Below, one piece after another: positions 22,221 through 30,815 of a stretch of 64,000 nucleotides of DNA. The position numbers were made by a program, and so were the translations under genes. Position 1 is the first letter of the stretch, and the number at the start of each line of letters is the position of its first letter. Source of the DNA: Acidobacteriota bacterium (lineage in GTDB: Bacteria; Acidobacteriota; Vicinamibacteria; Vicinamibacterales; UBA2999); contig JAGNJW010000003.1 of the NCBI GenBank assembly GCA_018000455.1, positions 1 through 64,000 on the forward strand, written 5' to 3'. The notes beneath the pieces are model-generated. The model saw nothing but the letters and a program-made list of their open reading frames with translations, did not search any database and was not told where the DNA came from.

Positions 22221-23153
22221 TCAGGCGCCCGGCCGACCCGCTGGCGTCGTGCCGTTACCGCGCGCTTCGATCCGCCGCGTCTTCATGTTGTAGACATCGC
22301 CCGCGTCGAGCACATCGTACGGCTTCCGCCACGGCGGGTAGGCGCGCGTGCTGTCGTGCACCGTGACCTTCCAGCGGCCGATGACCTCGAAGCGATCGCC
22401 GGTGACGACGATGGCCGTGTCTTCCGACAGGCCGATACCGAGAAGCTGCGGGAACTTCCTGACCACCGGAATCAGGTCATCCCAGCGGTTGCGCGCATTG
22501 ATGTGCTGGTCGATGGCCGACCGCTTGAGAAACCCGAACCCATGCTGGTGGGTGGCCTCGTCGGTCATCATCACATCGGGACCGGAGGTGTCACCGCGCA
22601 CGAGGTAGTCGCCCTGAATCGTCGCCCCGGCCGAGGTGCCGCCGATGACGCCGCCGCGGTCGAGGACCTTGCGAAACGCCGCGAGCGTGCGGGTGTTCAT
22701 GTAGGAGTCGACCATGTTCCACTGGCGGCCGCCATCGAACCACACGGCGTCGGCGTCGACCAGGGGCTGCACGAAGGCGTCGGTGTCGGCCACTTTCGGA
22801 TCCCAGGTGTGGAGCATCACCGCGCTCGTGAGTCCGCGCCGCTTCCAGGCGGCGAGGACGGACGCGTCCTGATAGACCTTCAGCGTGCCATCGGCGTTCC
22901 TGTTGCCGCCATTGGTCGGCACGATGACGAATTTCTTCGTCGGGCCGCCGGCCAACTCGATGAACTTCTTCGGCACCCCGAAGTTGTCGCTCATGTTGCC
23001 GCCCACGATGAGCAGCGTGCCTGTTGCCGGGCCGTATTCCGGCGCCGAGGTCGCGACAGGAGGAGCGGGCTGGGGCGCCACGGCCTGCGGCGCCAGCGAC
23101 GCGGTGAATCCGAACGTCAGCGCGAGGAACGCGTGGAGGAGACGTCTGTGCAT
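22221..23153 (-). CDS. Exported cyanophycinase-like serine peptidase (S51)
   Basis: The 310-residue protein has a signal peptide (about 1-24). The S51 core is clear: LLIVGGNMSD, IVPTNGGN, AVWFDGGRQWNMVDSY and the nucleophile GGTSAGATIQG. LGIGLSEDTAIVV supplies the later catalytic region. Cyanophycinases cut beta-linked Asp-Arg dipeptides from cyanophycin; S51 relatives also include alpha-aspartyl dipeptidase. Export suggests scavenging of external peptide polymer. No cyanophycin synthetase is seen in the window. The C-terminal extension (YDVLDAGDVYNMKTRRIEA) resembles amidohydrolase-linked tails of secreted cyanophycinases. Confidence 0.88.
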   Translation of the reverse strand: MHRRLLHAFLALTFGFTASLAPQAVAPQPAPPVATSAPEYGPATGTLLIVGGNMSDNFGVPKKFIELAGGPTKKFVIVPTNGGNRNADGTLKVYQDASVLAAWKRRGLTSAVMLHTWDPKVADTDAFVQPLVDADAVWFDGGRQWNMVDSYMNTRTLAAFRKVLDRGGVIGGTSAGATIQGDYLVRGDTSGPDVMMTDEATHQHGFGFLKRSAIDQHINARNRWDDLIPVVRKFPQLLGIGLSEDTAIVVTGDRFEVIGRWKVTVHDSTRAYPPWRKPYDVLDAGDVYNMKTRRIEARGNGTTPAGRPGA

Positions 23154-23234
23154 CGGCGGATTCTACGGGATCTCGCCCCTGCGGCTCACGACCCTGACCC
23201 GAGTCGTGCCGCGAGGCCCGCGGCCACCCGACAT

Positions 23235-24365
23235 CTACCCGAGTGACACGTCTGAATGCGTCGTTGTCTCGAACGTGCCCGGCAGCGACACTTCGAGCAG
23301 GCGCAGGTCTTTGGAGGCGCCAGACAGCGCGGTTCTCAGGTGCGGCGGTACCACGAACGCGTCGCCTTCGCCGATCGCGTGCACGCCCTGGCCGTCGGCG
23401 TGCAGCGTGACCGACCCCGACAGCACGAACGTGAAGAGGATGTCTGACGCGTGGCTGGTGACCTGGCCCTTGACAGCGCCGGCCGGACGCGCCACCTGCA
23501 CCGACGCCACGCCGCGGGTGGCGGCGTTGATACCGGTCTCGCGCCCCTCGAACCCCGGGATGCGCCACGGCGTCCACCTGGCCGCTGCCGCCTCACTCCG
23601 ACAGAAGGCCGTGCCGGCGAACGAGCGCGTCGGCCGCACCCTGGAGGTCGGCAGCGTCAACTCGTGATCGACGGTGGTGATGTGCTCGGCCGGCACGCCG
23701 ATCTCAATCACCTGCAGGTTCTCGGACGATTCGAGCACGCGGTGCCGGATTTCGGGCGGCTGGATGACGCAGTCGTTGGCCGCCAGGACGAACGGCGGGC
23801 CTTGGTCCTCGTAGACCAGGCGCACCCACCCCGTGTAGCAGTAGATGAGCTGAAAGCCCACCGTGTGGTAGTGCACCATGTCGGGCACCGGTCCGGCGTC
23901 GGGAATCCGGATGTGCGAGGCGATGATGCTGCCGCCCAGGCGCCCTGGAATCAGATCGCGGTAACGCATGCCGGCGCGGCCGACCACCCACGGAGCGCCG
24001 TCGACGAGATGCCGGACCATGAACGCGTGGTCGGTTGGTGGCGTCACCGTCACCGGCACGGCCTCGGCGACTTCGACTCGCGTGCCGCCGGGGGTCGTGA
24101 GGCTGCCAGCGCCGCCGGTCACCTCGCTCCGGGTGTCGCAGAGCAGGCGGATGACGCCCGGAGCGTGGGTGGCCGATCGATCGAGCCGCACGCGCAACCC
24201 GTGCCCCGACAAGGTGGCCACGGCCGGGTCGTCGGCCGGAAAGATGGTGTCGAGCCGGAAGCCCAGCGTGCCGGTGAAGAAGGCCAGGTCGGCCGAGAGG
24301 TCACGCGAGGGCAGCACCACATCGGCGGCGCGGATGGCCGGCATCCGGACGTCGGAATCGCTCAT
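23235..24365 (-). CDS. VOC domain fused to a bicupin
   Basis: The start is ATG 24365. The 376-residue protein opens with a VOC-like half domain (ADVVLPSRDLSADLAFFTGTLGFRL, residues about 12-38). From about 130 two cupin domains follow: one with DMVHYHTVGFQLIYCYTGWVRLVYEDQG and PPEIRHRV (His ligands), and one with TSHASDILFTFVLSGSVTLH and GDAFVVPPHL. The first cupin has a good metal-site His pattern; the second is weaker. It is probably a cytosolic metal-dependent oxygenase or isomerase acting on an aromatic or keto compound. No signal peptide is seen. The domain fusion is unusual. Confidence 0.75.
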   Translation of the reverse strand: MSDSDVRMPAIRAADVVLPSRDLSADLAFFTGTLGFRLDTIFPADDPAVATLSGHGLRVRLDRSATHAPGVIRLLCDTRSEVTGGAGSLTTPGGTRVEVAEAVPVTVTPPTDHAFMVRHLVDGAPWVVGRAGMRYRDLIPGRLGGSIIASHIRIPDAGPVPDMVHYHTVGFQLIYCYTGWVRLVYEDQGPPFVLAANDCVIQPPEIRHRVLESSENLQVIEIGVPAEHITTVDHELTLPTSRVRPTRSFAGTAFCRSEAAAARWTPWRIPGFEGRETGINAATRGVASVQVARPAGAVKGQVTSHASDILFTFVLSGSVTLHADGQGVHAIGEGDAFVVPPHLRTALSGASKDLRLLEVSLPGTFETTTHSDVSLG

Positions 24366-24502
24366 GGTCGCCGCCGACACTACCACCATTTCCGGCGGCG
24401 CGGTGCCGGGCAGCCGCCCGTGGAAGGGGCTCCAACGAGCCCACTCCCCCGTCCCGCCCGCGCCCCGCCCCGCCACCCCGACTGGTGTAAACTGAAGCAC
24501 TC

Positions 24503-24823
24503 TTGCCAGTGGATTCTGCCCGTCGACGCGCGATCGTCCGGCTCAAACGCTTCCAGTGCGCCCGCTGGCGACGCGCCGTGTCGGTGGCCTGCATGCTTCT
24601 GCTCTGTGGCGCGGCCGCCAACGCGAGGGCTGCCGAACCGACGGCCGAGACCACTGAGATCTCCGTCGAATGGGTCGGCGAGCAGGCCCTCACGCCCCGG
24701 GCGCCCCTGCAACTGGCGGGACCGCCGCCTGCTGCGCGACATAGTTGGGCGAGCGGGTCGGCAGACCGCCGGATCGAGAGTCCCGATCTCGACGTGGCCG
24801 AGCGGCCGCCCGAGCGGCGCTGA
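24503..24823 (+). CDS. Possible small secreted protein
   Basis: A 106-codon frame begins at TTG 24503 (GTG 24509 is equally possible). It has a basic N-terminus followed by a hydrophobic core and a plausible signal cleavage (VSVACMLLLCGAAANARA). The mature part is about 60 residues, polar and without known motif. TAAACT at 24488-24493 could be its -10. It precedes the SulP gene by 169 bases on the same strand. The later half has the low-information look of chance coding, so it may be a remnant. Confidence 0.35.
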   Translation: MPVDSARRRAIVRLKRFQCARWRRAVSVACMLLLCGAAANARAAEPTAETTEISVEWVGEQALTPRAPLQLAGPPPAARHSWASGSADRRIESPDLDVAERPPERR

Positions 24824-24992
24824 CCCTTCTGTCGCCGTCACGCGTTTGATCGCATCCGCGGCGTGTCTGCCCGCGGTTCGGCGTGTGCCGCGACGGTGCG
24901 TCCGACCTGTTTCGATTTGAGGTGTCGCCGGCGCGGTGCCCCTTGGGTGACGGGCCCAGGAACGTTGTTTCTAACTTCTGGTGAGAGCGCCT

Positions 24993-26645
24993 ATGACCCG
25001 ATTGTACAAGTTCGACTGGAGCAATCTCCGCGGCGATCTGTTCGGAGGCGTGACGGCGGCCGTGGTCGCCTTGCCGCTGGCCTTGGCCTTCGGCGTGCAA
25101 AGCGGCCTCGGCGCGGCCGCCGGCATCTACGGCGCGATGGCGATTGGCTTCTTCGCCTCCTATCTGGGCGGCACTCCGTCCCAGGTGAGCGGTCCCACTG
25201 GCCCGATGACCGTCGTGAGCGCGGCGGTGGCGGCCAGCGTGGCCGCGGCGGCGGCCGGCACCGGCAGCGAGTTCGCCGCCGTCACCGCCACGTTCCTGCT
25301 CGCCGGCGTGCTGCAGGTCGGGCTCGGGTTGATGCGCGTCGGGAAGTACATCCGCTACGTGCCGTATCCGGTGATCTCGGGCTTCATGACCGGCATCGGC
25401 ACGATCATCATCCTGCTGCAGATCTTCCCGATGCTCGGGCAACGCTCGCCGAGCGCGGTGCTCGACGTCGTGCTGACCGTCGGCACGGCGCTGTCGGCGA
25501 TCAACTGGGCGGCGCTCGCGCTCGCGGTGCTGACCTACGCCATCATCGTCGTGACGCCGAAGCTCACGACGGCCGTACCGGCCACGCTGGTTGCGCTGCT
25601 CTCGATGACGGTGCTCTCGATCGTGCTCGGTTGGGACGTGCCCCGCATCGGCGAGATTCCGCAGGGCCTGCCGGCGCTCAGGCTCGACGGCCTCTTCGGC
25701 ATCGACGCCCATCTGTGGAGCAGCATCATCAGTGACGGCGTGGCGCTGGCCGCGCTCGGCGCCATCGACTCGCTGCTGACCTCGCTCGTCGCCGATAGCT
25801 TGACCCGCACGCGCCACGACAGCGAGCAGGAGCTCATCGGGCAGGGCGTCGGCAACATGGTGGCGGCGGCCATCGGCGGCATTCCCGGCGCCGGCGCCAC
25901 GATGCGCACGGTGGTCAACATCCGGGCCGGCGGGCGCACCCGCCTGAGCGGCATGGTGCACGGGCTGGTGCTGCTGGGCGTGCTGCTCGGGCTGGGCTCC
26001 TTCGCTGCTTACGTACCGCACTCGGTGCTGGCCGGCATCCTCATCTCGGTCGGTCTCGCCATCATGGACGTGCGCGGCGTCAAGCAACTGTGGCACGTGC
26101 CGCGAGCCGATGCCGTCGTGCTGGCGATGGTGCTGGTCGTCACCGTGTTCTTCGATCTGATCCAGGCGGTGGCGCTCGGCGTGGCCCTCTCCTCGATGCT
26201 GTTCATGAAGCGGATGGGCGATGAAGGCGCACTGCGCAGCAAGGTCGGCGCCTTCGGCGACTTCGTCGGCGAACCCGCGCACCCGGAAGAGGCGGCCCTC
26301 TTCGGCCGGCTCGCCAAGAAGGTGATGGTCAAGCACTTCCACGGACCGTTGCACTTCGGTTTCACGAGTTCGCTGCAGGACATGGCGGTGAAGCTCAGGT
26401 TCACGCCCTATGTCGTCATCCGCATGGTCGACGTGCCGTTTGTCGACCAGAGCGGCCTCAACGCACTCGTGGAACTCGTGACCGACCTCCAGGGTCGCGG
26501 CTCCGCCGTCTTCATCACCGAGCTGCAGGAGCAGCCCCGCCAGGTGCTCGCCGGCGCCGCCCCGGGTCTGCTCCCCGCGGCTCAGGTGCTGGCGGAGTTC
26601 CCCGACGTACTCACCCATATTTCGGCGCGTGAGAGCGCCGCCTGA
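24993..26645 (+). CDS. SulP-family anion transporter with STAS domain (candidate bicarbonate transporter)
   Basis: The start is ATG 24993 (GTG 24981 would add four residues). The 550-residue protein has the SulP membrane core of 12-14 helices, with GGVTAAVVALPLALAFGVQSGLG at the start and YPVISGFMTGIGTIIIL. It ends with a STAS domain (about 445-545: VVIRMVDVPFVDQSGLNALVELV). SulP proteins carry sulfate, bicarbonate or dicarboxylates. The beta-carbonic anhydrase 10 bases downstream makes bicarbonate or carbonate the best guess, as in known SulP-carbonic anhydrase pairs. It acts in the inner membrane. The DQSGL motif may be a regulatory site. Confidence 0.9.
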   Translation: MTRLYKFDWSNLRGDLFGGVTAAVVALPLALAFGVQSGLGAAAGIYGAMAIGFFASYLGGTPSQVSGPTGPMTVVSAAVAASVAAAAAGTGSEFAAVTATFLLAGVLQVGLGLMRVGKYIRYVPYPVISGFMTGIGTIIILLQIFPMLGQRSPSAVLDVVLTVGTALSAINWAALALAVLTYAIIVVTPKLTTAVPATLVALLSMTVLSIVLGWDVPRIGEIPQGLPALRLDGLFGIDAHLWSSIISDGVALAALGAIDSLLTSLVADSLTRTRHDSEQELIGQGVGNMVAAAIGGIPGAGATMRTVVNIRAGGRTRLSGMVHGLVLLGVLLGLGSFAAYVPHSVLAGILISVGLAIMDVRGVKQLWHVPRADAVVLAMVLVVTVFFDLIQAVALGVALSSMLFMKRMGDEGALRSKVGAFGDFVGEPAHPEEAALFGRLAKKVMVKHFHGPLHFGFTSSLQDMAVKLRFTPYVVIRMVDVPFVDQSGLNALVELVTDLQGRGSAVFITELQEQPRQVLAGAAPGLLPAAQVLAEFPDVLTHISARESAA

Positions 26646-26655
26646 GGAATTCGCC

Positions 26656-27372
26656 ATGCTGCACACGCCGCTCACGACCAACGAACGCGACCGCGATCTG
26701 CGCACCACCCTGCTGGCCCGCAACAAGGAGTGGAGCCGGCAGATGCACGAGCAGAATCCGGAACTGTTCACCGAGCTCGCCAAGCACCAGCAGCCGTTCT
26801 GCATCTGGATCGGCTGCAGCGACAGCCGCGTGCCGCCGGACCTCATCACCGGCACGATGCCGGGCGACATGTTCATCCACCGCAACGTGGCCAACATGGT
26901 CGTGCACACGGACATGAACCTGATGAGCGTGCTCGACTTCGGCGTGAGCGTGCTGAAGATCAACAACATCATCGTGTGCGGCCACTACGGCTGCGGTGGC
27001 GTCAAGGCCGCCATGGGCCCGGAGCTCGGTGGACTGGCCGGCACCTGGGTGCGTCACATCCGCGATGTCATCCGGCTCCACCGGGATGAGCTGGACGAGC
27101 TCGGCGACGACGCCACCCGCGGCGACCGCCTCGTCGAGTTGAACGTGATGGAGCAGGTCTTCGACCTGAGCCGCACCGTGGTCGTCCGCGACGCCTGGGC
27201 CAGCGGCCGCCCCGTGAAGCTGCACGGCTGGGTGTATCGACTGACCGACGGGCTCATCACCGACCTGGGCACCACGATCGAGGCACCGATCGAAGACACG
27301 ACGCGGGTGTCGACGGTGGAGACACTGCGGCGCCTGCTGAATGGCGGCCATGAGGCCGCTCAGCGTTCCTAG
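26656..27372 (+). CDS. Beta-class carbonic anhydrase
   Basis: The start is ATG 26656 after GAGGAA. The 238-residue protein has the beta-class zinc site: Cys54 and the Asp56/Arg58 dyad in CSDSRVP, and His110 and Cys113 in GHYGCGGV. MPGDMFIHRNVANMV and the C-terminal LHGWVYRLTDGLI complete the family pattern. It interconverts CO2 and bicarbonate in the cytoplasm. The direct coupling to a SulP transporter suggests it equilibrates bicarbonate crossing the membrane, for carboxylation or pH control. A strong hairpin follows the stop. Confidence 0.95.
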   Translation: MLHTPLTTNERDRDLRTTLLARNKEWSRQMHEQNPELFTELAKHQQPFCIWIGCSDSRVPPDLITGTMPGDMFIHRNVANMVVHTDMNLMSVLDFGVSVLKINNIIVCGHYGCGGVKAAMGPELGGLAGTWVRHIRDVIRLHRDELDELGDDATRGDRLVELNVMEQVFDLSRTVVVRDAWASGRPVKLHGWVYRLTDGLITDLGTTIEAPIEDTTRVSTVETLRRLLNGGHEAAQRS

Positions 27373-27383
27373 ATAGTCACCTC

Positions 27384-27407
27384 GGCGGCGCGTGCCTACG
27401 CGCCGCC
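27384..27407. terminator. Bidirectional hairpin after carbonic anhydrase
   Basis: GGCGGCGCGT (27384-27393) pairs perfectly with ACGCGCCGCC (27398-27407) around a 4-base loop. It lies between the convergent carbonic anhydrase and aminopeptidase genes and could serve both. There is no U-tract. Confidence 0.6.
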
Positions 27408-27412
27408 TGGCG

Positions 27413-28582
27413 CTACTTGGCCACCAGTCGCCCGTCGCGCACCCACACCTCGCCGTCGAAGGTCACGGTGGCGTCGGTGAAGAAATTCCATCGCACGTAG
27501 CCGCCGCCTGTGGTGCCGCCGAGCTCGGTGTCGTCGCCGAGCGACAGCCGCACCACGCCGCCGCCGTAGCCGTAGTAAGGAATCCACGGGTTCTCTGCCG
27601 GGACGGCGAGCAGCGGATTCAGTCCCAGCGCGAACTCCCGGAAGTGCCGGCCGGCCGCCGGCACGCGTGCCATCTCGGCCTCGGCCGCGGCCACGCCCGA
27701 CGTGGCCGTGACACTCACGGCCTGACCCGCTGCGAAGCGGATTCTCAGGCCCTCCACCGCCTTGCCATCCCACTGTGATGGCCCAAACGCGATCGTGCCC
27801 TCGACCGACTCCGACACCGGCGCGACCCGCACGACGCCAGCCGGCAGCTCCACCTCGCGATCGATCAGGATGACGCCCTGGCCGGTGCGCGCCGCCGACG
27901 CATCGCCGTCCTGCCGGTTCACCGGTCGTGGCCCGACACGGAACTGCAGGTTCGTGCCGAGTGGCGTCGTCACCCGCACGATGCCGCCGCGCATGGCCAC
28001 CTCGGCGCGGCGGGCCATCGCCTCGAGCGCCGGGTAGTCGGTGTCGAGCACGGCACGTTGATAGGTGGCGTCGATAAGGTGCCGCGGCGGCAGGGGCTGG
28101 CCGGGCAGGGGATAGGCGCTGCCGTTCTCCACCCAGTGAAAGTGCACCGTGCGTCCCTGGCCCTCACGCAGCCGGTCCTGCATCGCGGCGTAGACCGGGT
28201 GTGCCGGAAGGGCGCCCGGCATCATGATGGCCGCGTCCACGCCGCGCAGCATGTCTCTATAGGCAGCACGCGATGCCGCGGCGCCCCGCTGCAGCAGCGC
28301 CACGTCGAAGCCCGCCGGCACCGGCTCGCGCAGCACATCGACGACCCCGAGGTCCACGCCGCCGGCCTTCATCACGGCCTGGCGCAAGTGCGGCACCAGG
28401 TCTTCGAAGGTGCCGGGCATGGCCACGAGGAGCACCGTCTCGCCAGGTTGCAGTCGCAATTGCTGTACGAGGCGGCCAGCGATGGCCGGGTAGTCGAACG
28501 AGAACTGTGCCGGCTGGGCCGCCAGCGTCCCCGAAACCACGGCGGCCATTGCCAAGCCGCGCCACCACGACGTCGTTCGCAT
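27413..28582 (-). CDS. Exported aminopeptidase T-like protein (M29-related)
   Basis: I take ATG 28582, which follows GAGGGGCG and opens a signal peptide (WWRGLAMAAVVSGTLAAQ). The 389-residue product resembles the COG2309 leucyl aminopeptidase/aminopeptidase T group: LVQQLRLQPGETVLLVAMPG near the start, TTPLGTNLQFRVGPRP in the middle and the C-terminal FALGLNP ... GGGYVRWNF pattern. M29 enzymes are usually cytosolic metallo-aminopeptidases. Export is unusual, and not all metal ligands can be checked by eye. It may therefore be an inactive or specialised relative. Confidence 0.75.
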   Translation of the reverse strand: MRTTSWWRGLAMAAVVSGTLAAQPAQFSFDYPAIAGRLVQQLRLQPGETVLLVAMPGTFEDLVPHLRQAVMKAGGVDLGVVDVLREPVPAGFDVALLQRGAAASRAAYRDMLRGVDAAIMMPGALPAHPVYAAMQDRLREGQGRTVHFHWVENGSAYPLPGQPLPPRHLIDATYQRAVLDTDYPALEAMARRAEVAMRGGIVRVTTPLGTNLQFRVGPRPVNRQDGDASAARTGQGVILIDREVELPAGVVRVAPVSESVEGTIAFGPSQWDGKAVEGLRIRFAAGQAVSVTATSGVAAAEAEMARVPAAGRHFREFALGLNPLLAVPAENPWIPYYGYGGGVVRLSLGDDTELGGTTGGGYVRWNFFTDATVTFDGEVWVRDGRLVAK

Positions 28583-28621
28583 CGCCCCTCCGGCTGGCAG
28601 TGTAAGCCAGCGCCTCGCCGT

Positions 28622-28744
28622 GCGGGCGACCATCAGAACTGCGCGCTGGTCTTCGCCCTCGACGAGCTGCCCATCCCCCTGGTCGAGGCGGCCGAGCGCT
28701 TTGAAGGTGTGCATCGCCTGATCGAACGGATGCGCGTGAATTGA
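28622..28744 (+). pseudogene. Orphan C-terminal fragment of an unknown gene
   Basis: Forty codons ending at TGA 28742-28744 read AGDHQNCALVFALDELPIP then LVEAAERFEGVHRLIERMRV. The composition and codon choice look like a genuine soluble protein C-terminus, unlike the Arg/Ala-rich chance frames around it. No start or N-terminal part is nearby, because the preceding DNA belongs to the opposite-strand aminopeptidase. It may be the scar of a deletion. Confidence 0.3.
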
Positions 28745-28854
28745 CTGGCGCCTGGCAGGCCGTCTGGTTGGTTCCGGCACGGCCCCACCTGCACTACACT
28801 TCGCCCGGTCCGGCGGCGCGTAGGCGCGGCCGCTGGTCGGGGGGAACCGAGAGC

Positions 28855-29430
28855 ATGTGGGTGTGGGCCGGCGTCTTCGGCGCGGCGCTCGTCGGCGCCT
28901 ACGCGTGGTACGTCTCGCTCATCGCGCGCCGCAACAAAGTGCGCGAGGCGATGAGCTCGGTGGACGTGCACCTCACGCAGCGCCACCATCTCATCCCGAA
29001 CCTCGTCGCCCTGGCCGGCCAGTACATGCAGCACGAGCGCGGGCTGCTGGTCGAGGTGACGCGCCTGCGCGAGACCGCGAGCGAGGCGGCCGGTGCCTTC
29101 CCTGGCGATCTGGGCCGACGCTTCGACGTGGAAGGCCAGTTGAGCCAGCGGGTGGGCCAGCTGTTCTTGCGCCTCGAAGCGTATCCTGAGCTGAAAGCCG
29201 CCGGTCCGCTCATGGAGGCGCAAGCGGCGTGGGTAGAGGCCGAAGCGCAGATCACAGCGGCGCGGCGCTTCTACAACGCCGCCGTGAACCAATTGAACAA
29301 CGCCGTGCAGACGTTCCCCGGGTCGCTCATCGCTGCCGCCGTGGGCGTGCAGGCCATGCCGTTTTTCGAAGCGCCCGCGGCGGCTCGTGAGGTGCCCGAC
29401 GCCGGCGGCCTGTCCGGCCGGCAGCCGTGA
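28855..29430 (+). CDS. LemA-family membrane protein
   Basis: The start is ATG 28855, giving 191 residues, typical of LemA. One N-terminal membrane helix (VWAGVFGAALVGAYAWYVSLIA) precedes a helical domain with the family sequence RNKVREAMSSVDVHLTQRHHLIPNL and RRFYNAAVNQLNNAVQTFP. LemA proteins are of uncertain role, with links to envelope stress and regulation. The stop overlaps the next start (TGATG), and LemA with a DUF3137 partner is a recurrent pair. A TACACT -10-like element is at 28795-28800. Confidence 0.9.
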   Translation: MWVWAGVFGAALVGAYAWYVSLIARRNKVREAMSSVDVHLTQRHHLIPNLVALAGQYMQHERGLLVEVTRLRETASEAAGAFPGDLGRRFDVEGQLSQRVGQLFLRLEAYPELKAAGPLMEAQAAWVEAEAQITAARRFYNAAVNQLNNAVQTFPGSLIAAAVGVQAMPFFEAPAAAREVPDAGGLSGRQP

Positions 29431-30707
29431 TGGCCGCCTCGCCGGCGCCTACCGTCCCCGACCTCGATGCGCTCGAGCGCCGCCGCCGCCTCACCCTTCG
29501 CTTCGCCGCCGGAGCGCTCGTCACCGCACTGGTCGCCATACCGACGGGGATGGCGATCGGAGAGATGCCGCGATCCGAAACGACCGACACGTTCGCCGGC
29601 GTGTGTCTGCTGGCCGGGCCCGTTGGTCTCATCGCCGCTGCGTGGATCGTGCGTGCCTGGCAGGCCTTCATGCGCCGCCACATGGTGGCGGCCGCGGTGG
29701 CGCATCGCACCGACATCCGGCACATCGACAGCGAGCTCGACCTGCGCGGCACCGAGGCCGTGCTCTCGTCTGACGCCTTTGCACTGGGCGCGTTTCGCGA
29801 CAGTGGCCTCGCCGAGGCGTTCGAGTCGGCCTCCGTGCAGCACGTGCTCACGGGTGATGCCGCCGGCGTACCGTTCGCGGTGGCCGAGCTCACTTTGCAC
29901 GACGGCAAACAGTACCGTATGTTCGGCGGGGTGCTGGCCAGCTTCCGCCTGGCACGGCCCCGGCCCGGACTGACGGTGGTGACGCGCGACCGCGGCCTGC
30001 TCGGCAACCTCCTGGCCCGGACCGGCGGGGCGGTTGAGCCGATCGCGCTCGAGGATCCGGAGTTCGAGGGCGTGTTCGAGGTCTACGGCGACGACCAAGT
30101 GGGGGGGCGCGTCATCCTCACGACGACCATGCTGCAGCGCTTGAAGGCGCTCGACGACCTCGGACACGCGCGCGGCTTCGCGTGCGCCTTCCGCGGCCAC
30201 CATCTGCTCGTGGCCTTCGACGGCATGGACTGGCGGTGTCCGGCCTGGCGCATCCTCGTTCCCCTGGACGCCTGGCTGGCTGGCTACGGCGCCTGGCTGA
30301 CGGGCCTCGTGGATCTCCCGCTGGACATCGTGCAGACGCTGAACCTCGTCGCGCCGCCACCCCATCGGCCCCCGGCAGTGGCCGTCGCGCCGGAGCCGGT
30401 CGCAGCCGTCGCCATCCACGCCGGGACGCCAGAGGTGTTCTCGTCGAGCCTGGCGCGGCTGGTCGGCGAAGGCGGCATGGCGGCGGTCTACATCATGTCG
30501 GGTACGGTGTTCGGCGGGCTCGCCGTCGTCGCCGCAAAGTACGGTTGGACCGAGGGGTTTCCCGCCTCCGCATTCTGGTACTGGTGGGGGATGACCGGTC
30601 TTGGCCTCGCCTACGGCGGCTACGCGGCGTCGATTGGACTGCGCCAGCTGGCGCAGTTGGCCTGGAAGTGGAAGTCGCCGCTTCGTACCATGAAGCGGCG
30701 TCGGTGA
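29430..30707 (+). CDS. DUF3137 membrane protein, LemA partner
   Basis: The 425-residue protein starts at ATG 29430, overlapping the lemA stop. Two helices lie near the N-terminus (about 25-75: FAAGALVTALVAIPTGMAIG, GVCLLAGPVGLIAAAWIVR). A soluble DUF3137-type domain covers about 95-290 (GVPFAVAELTLHDGK, FRLARPRPGLTVVTRDRG, EGVFEVYGDDQVGGRVILTTTM). Two more hydrophobic segments lie near the C-terminus (350-410). Function is unknown in the family. The tight overlap supports a complex or shared pathway with LemA. Confidence 0.85.
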   Translation: MAASPAPTVPDLDALERRRRLTLRFAAGALVTALVAIPTGMAIGEMPRSETTDTFAGVCLLAGPVGLIAAAWIVRAWQAFMRRHMVAAAVAHRTDIRHIDSELDLRGTEAVLSSDAFALGAFRDSGLAEAFESASVQHVLTGDAAGVPFAVAELTLHDGKQYRMFGGVLASFRLARPRPGLTVVTRDRGLLGNLLARTGGAVEPIALEDPEFEGVFEVYGDDQVGGRVILTTTMLQRLKALDDLGHARGFACAFRGHHLLVAFDGMDWRCPAWRILVPLDAWLAGYGAWLTGLVDLPLDIVQTLNLVAPPPHRPPAVAVAPEPVAAVAIHAGTPEVFSSSLARLVGEGGMAAVYIMSGTVFGGLAVVAAKYGWTEGFPASAFWYWWGMTGLGLAYGGYAASIGLRQLAQLAWKWKSPLRTMKRRR

Positions 30708-30815
30708 TCCCCAGCCGCAGGTCGCCGCGCCTGGCTGCCAGATGGCGCCCGCCCGGCCGTTGCGAGCGGCAGGGGCAGGCCGCGTGCCCTATGCTTGCGG
30801 CAACGGAGGGCAGGA

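Noticed and set aside
24690-26972. A 760-codon open frame antisense to the SulP gene
   Set aside because: Same reason: no family-like sequence, and the sense strand has a complete transporter with STAS domain.
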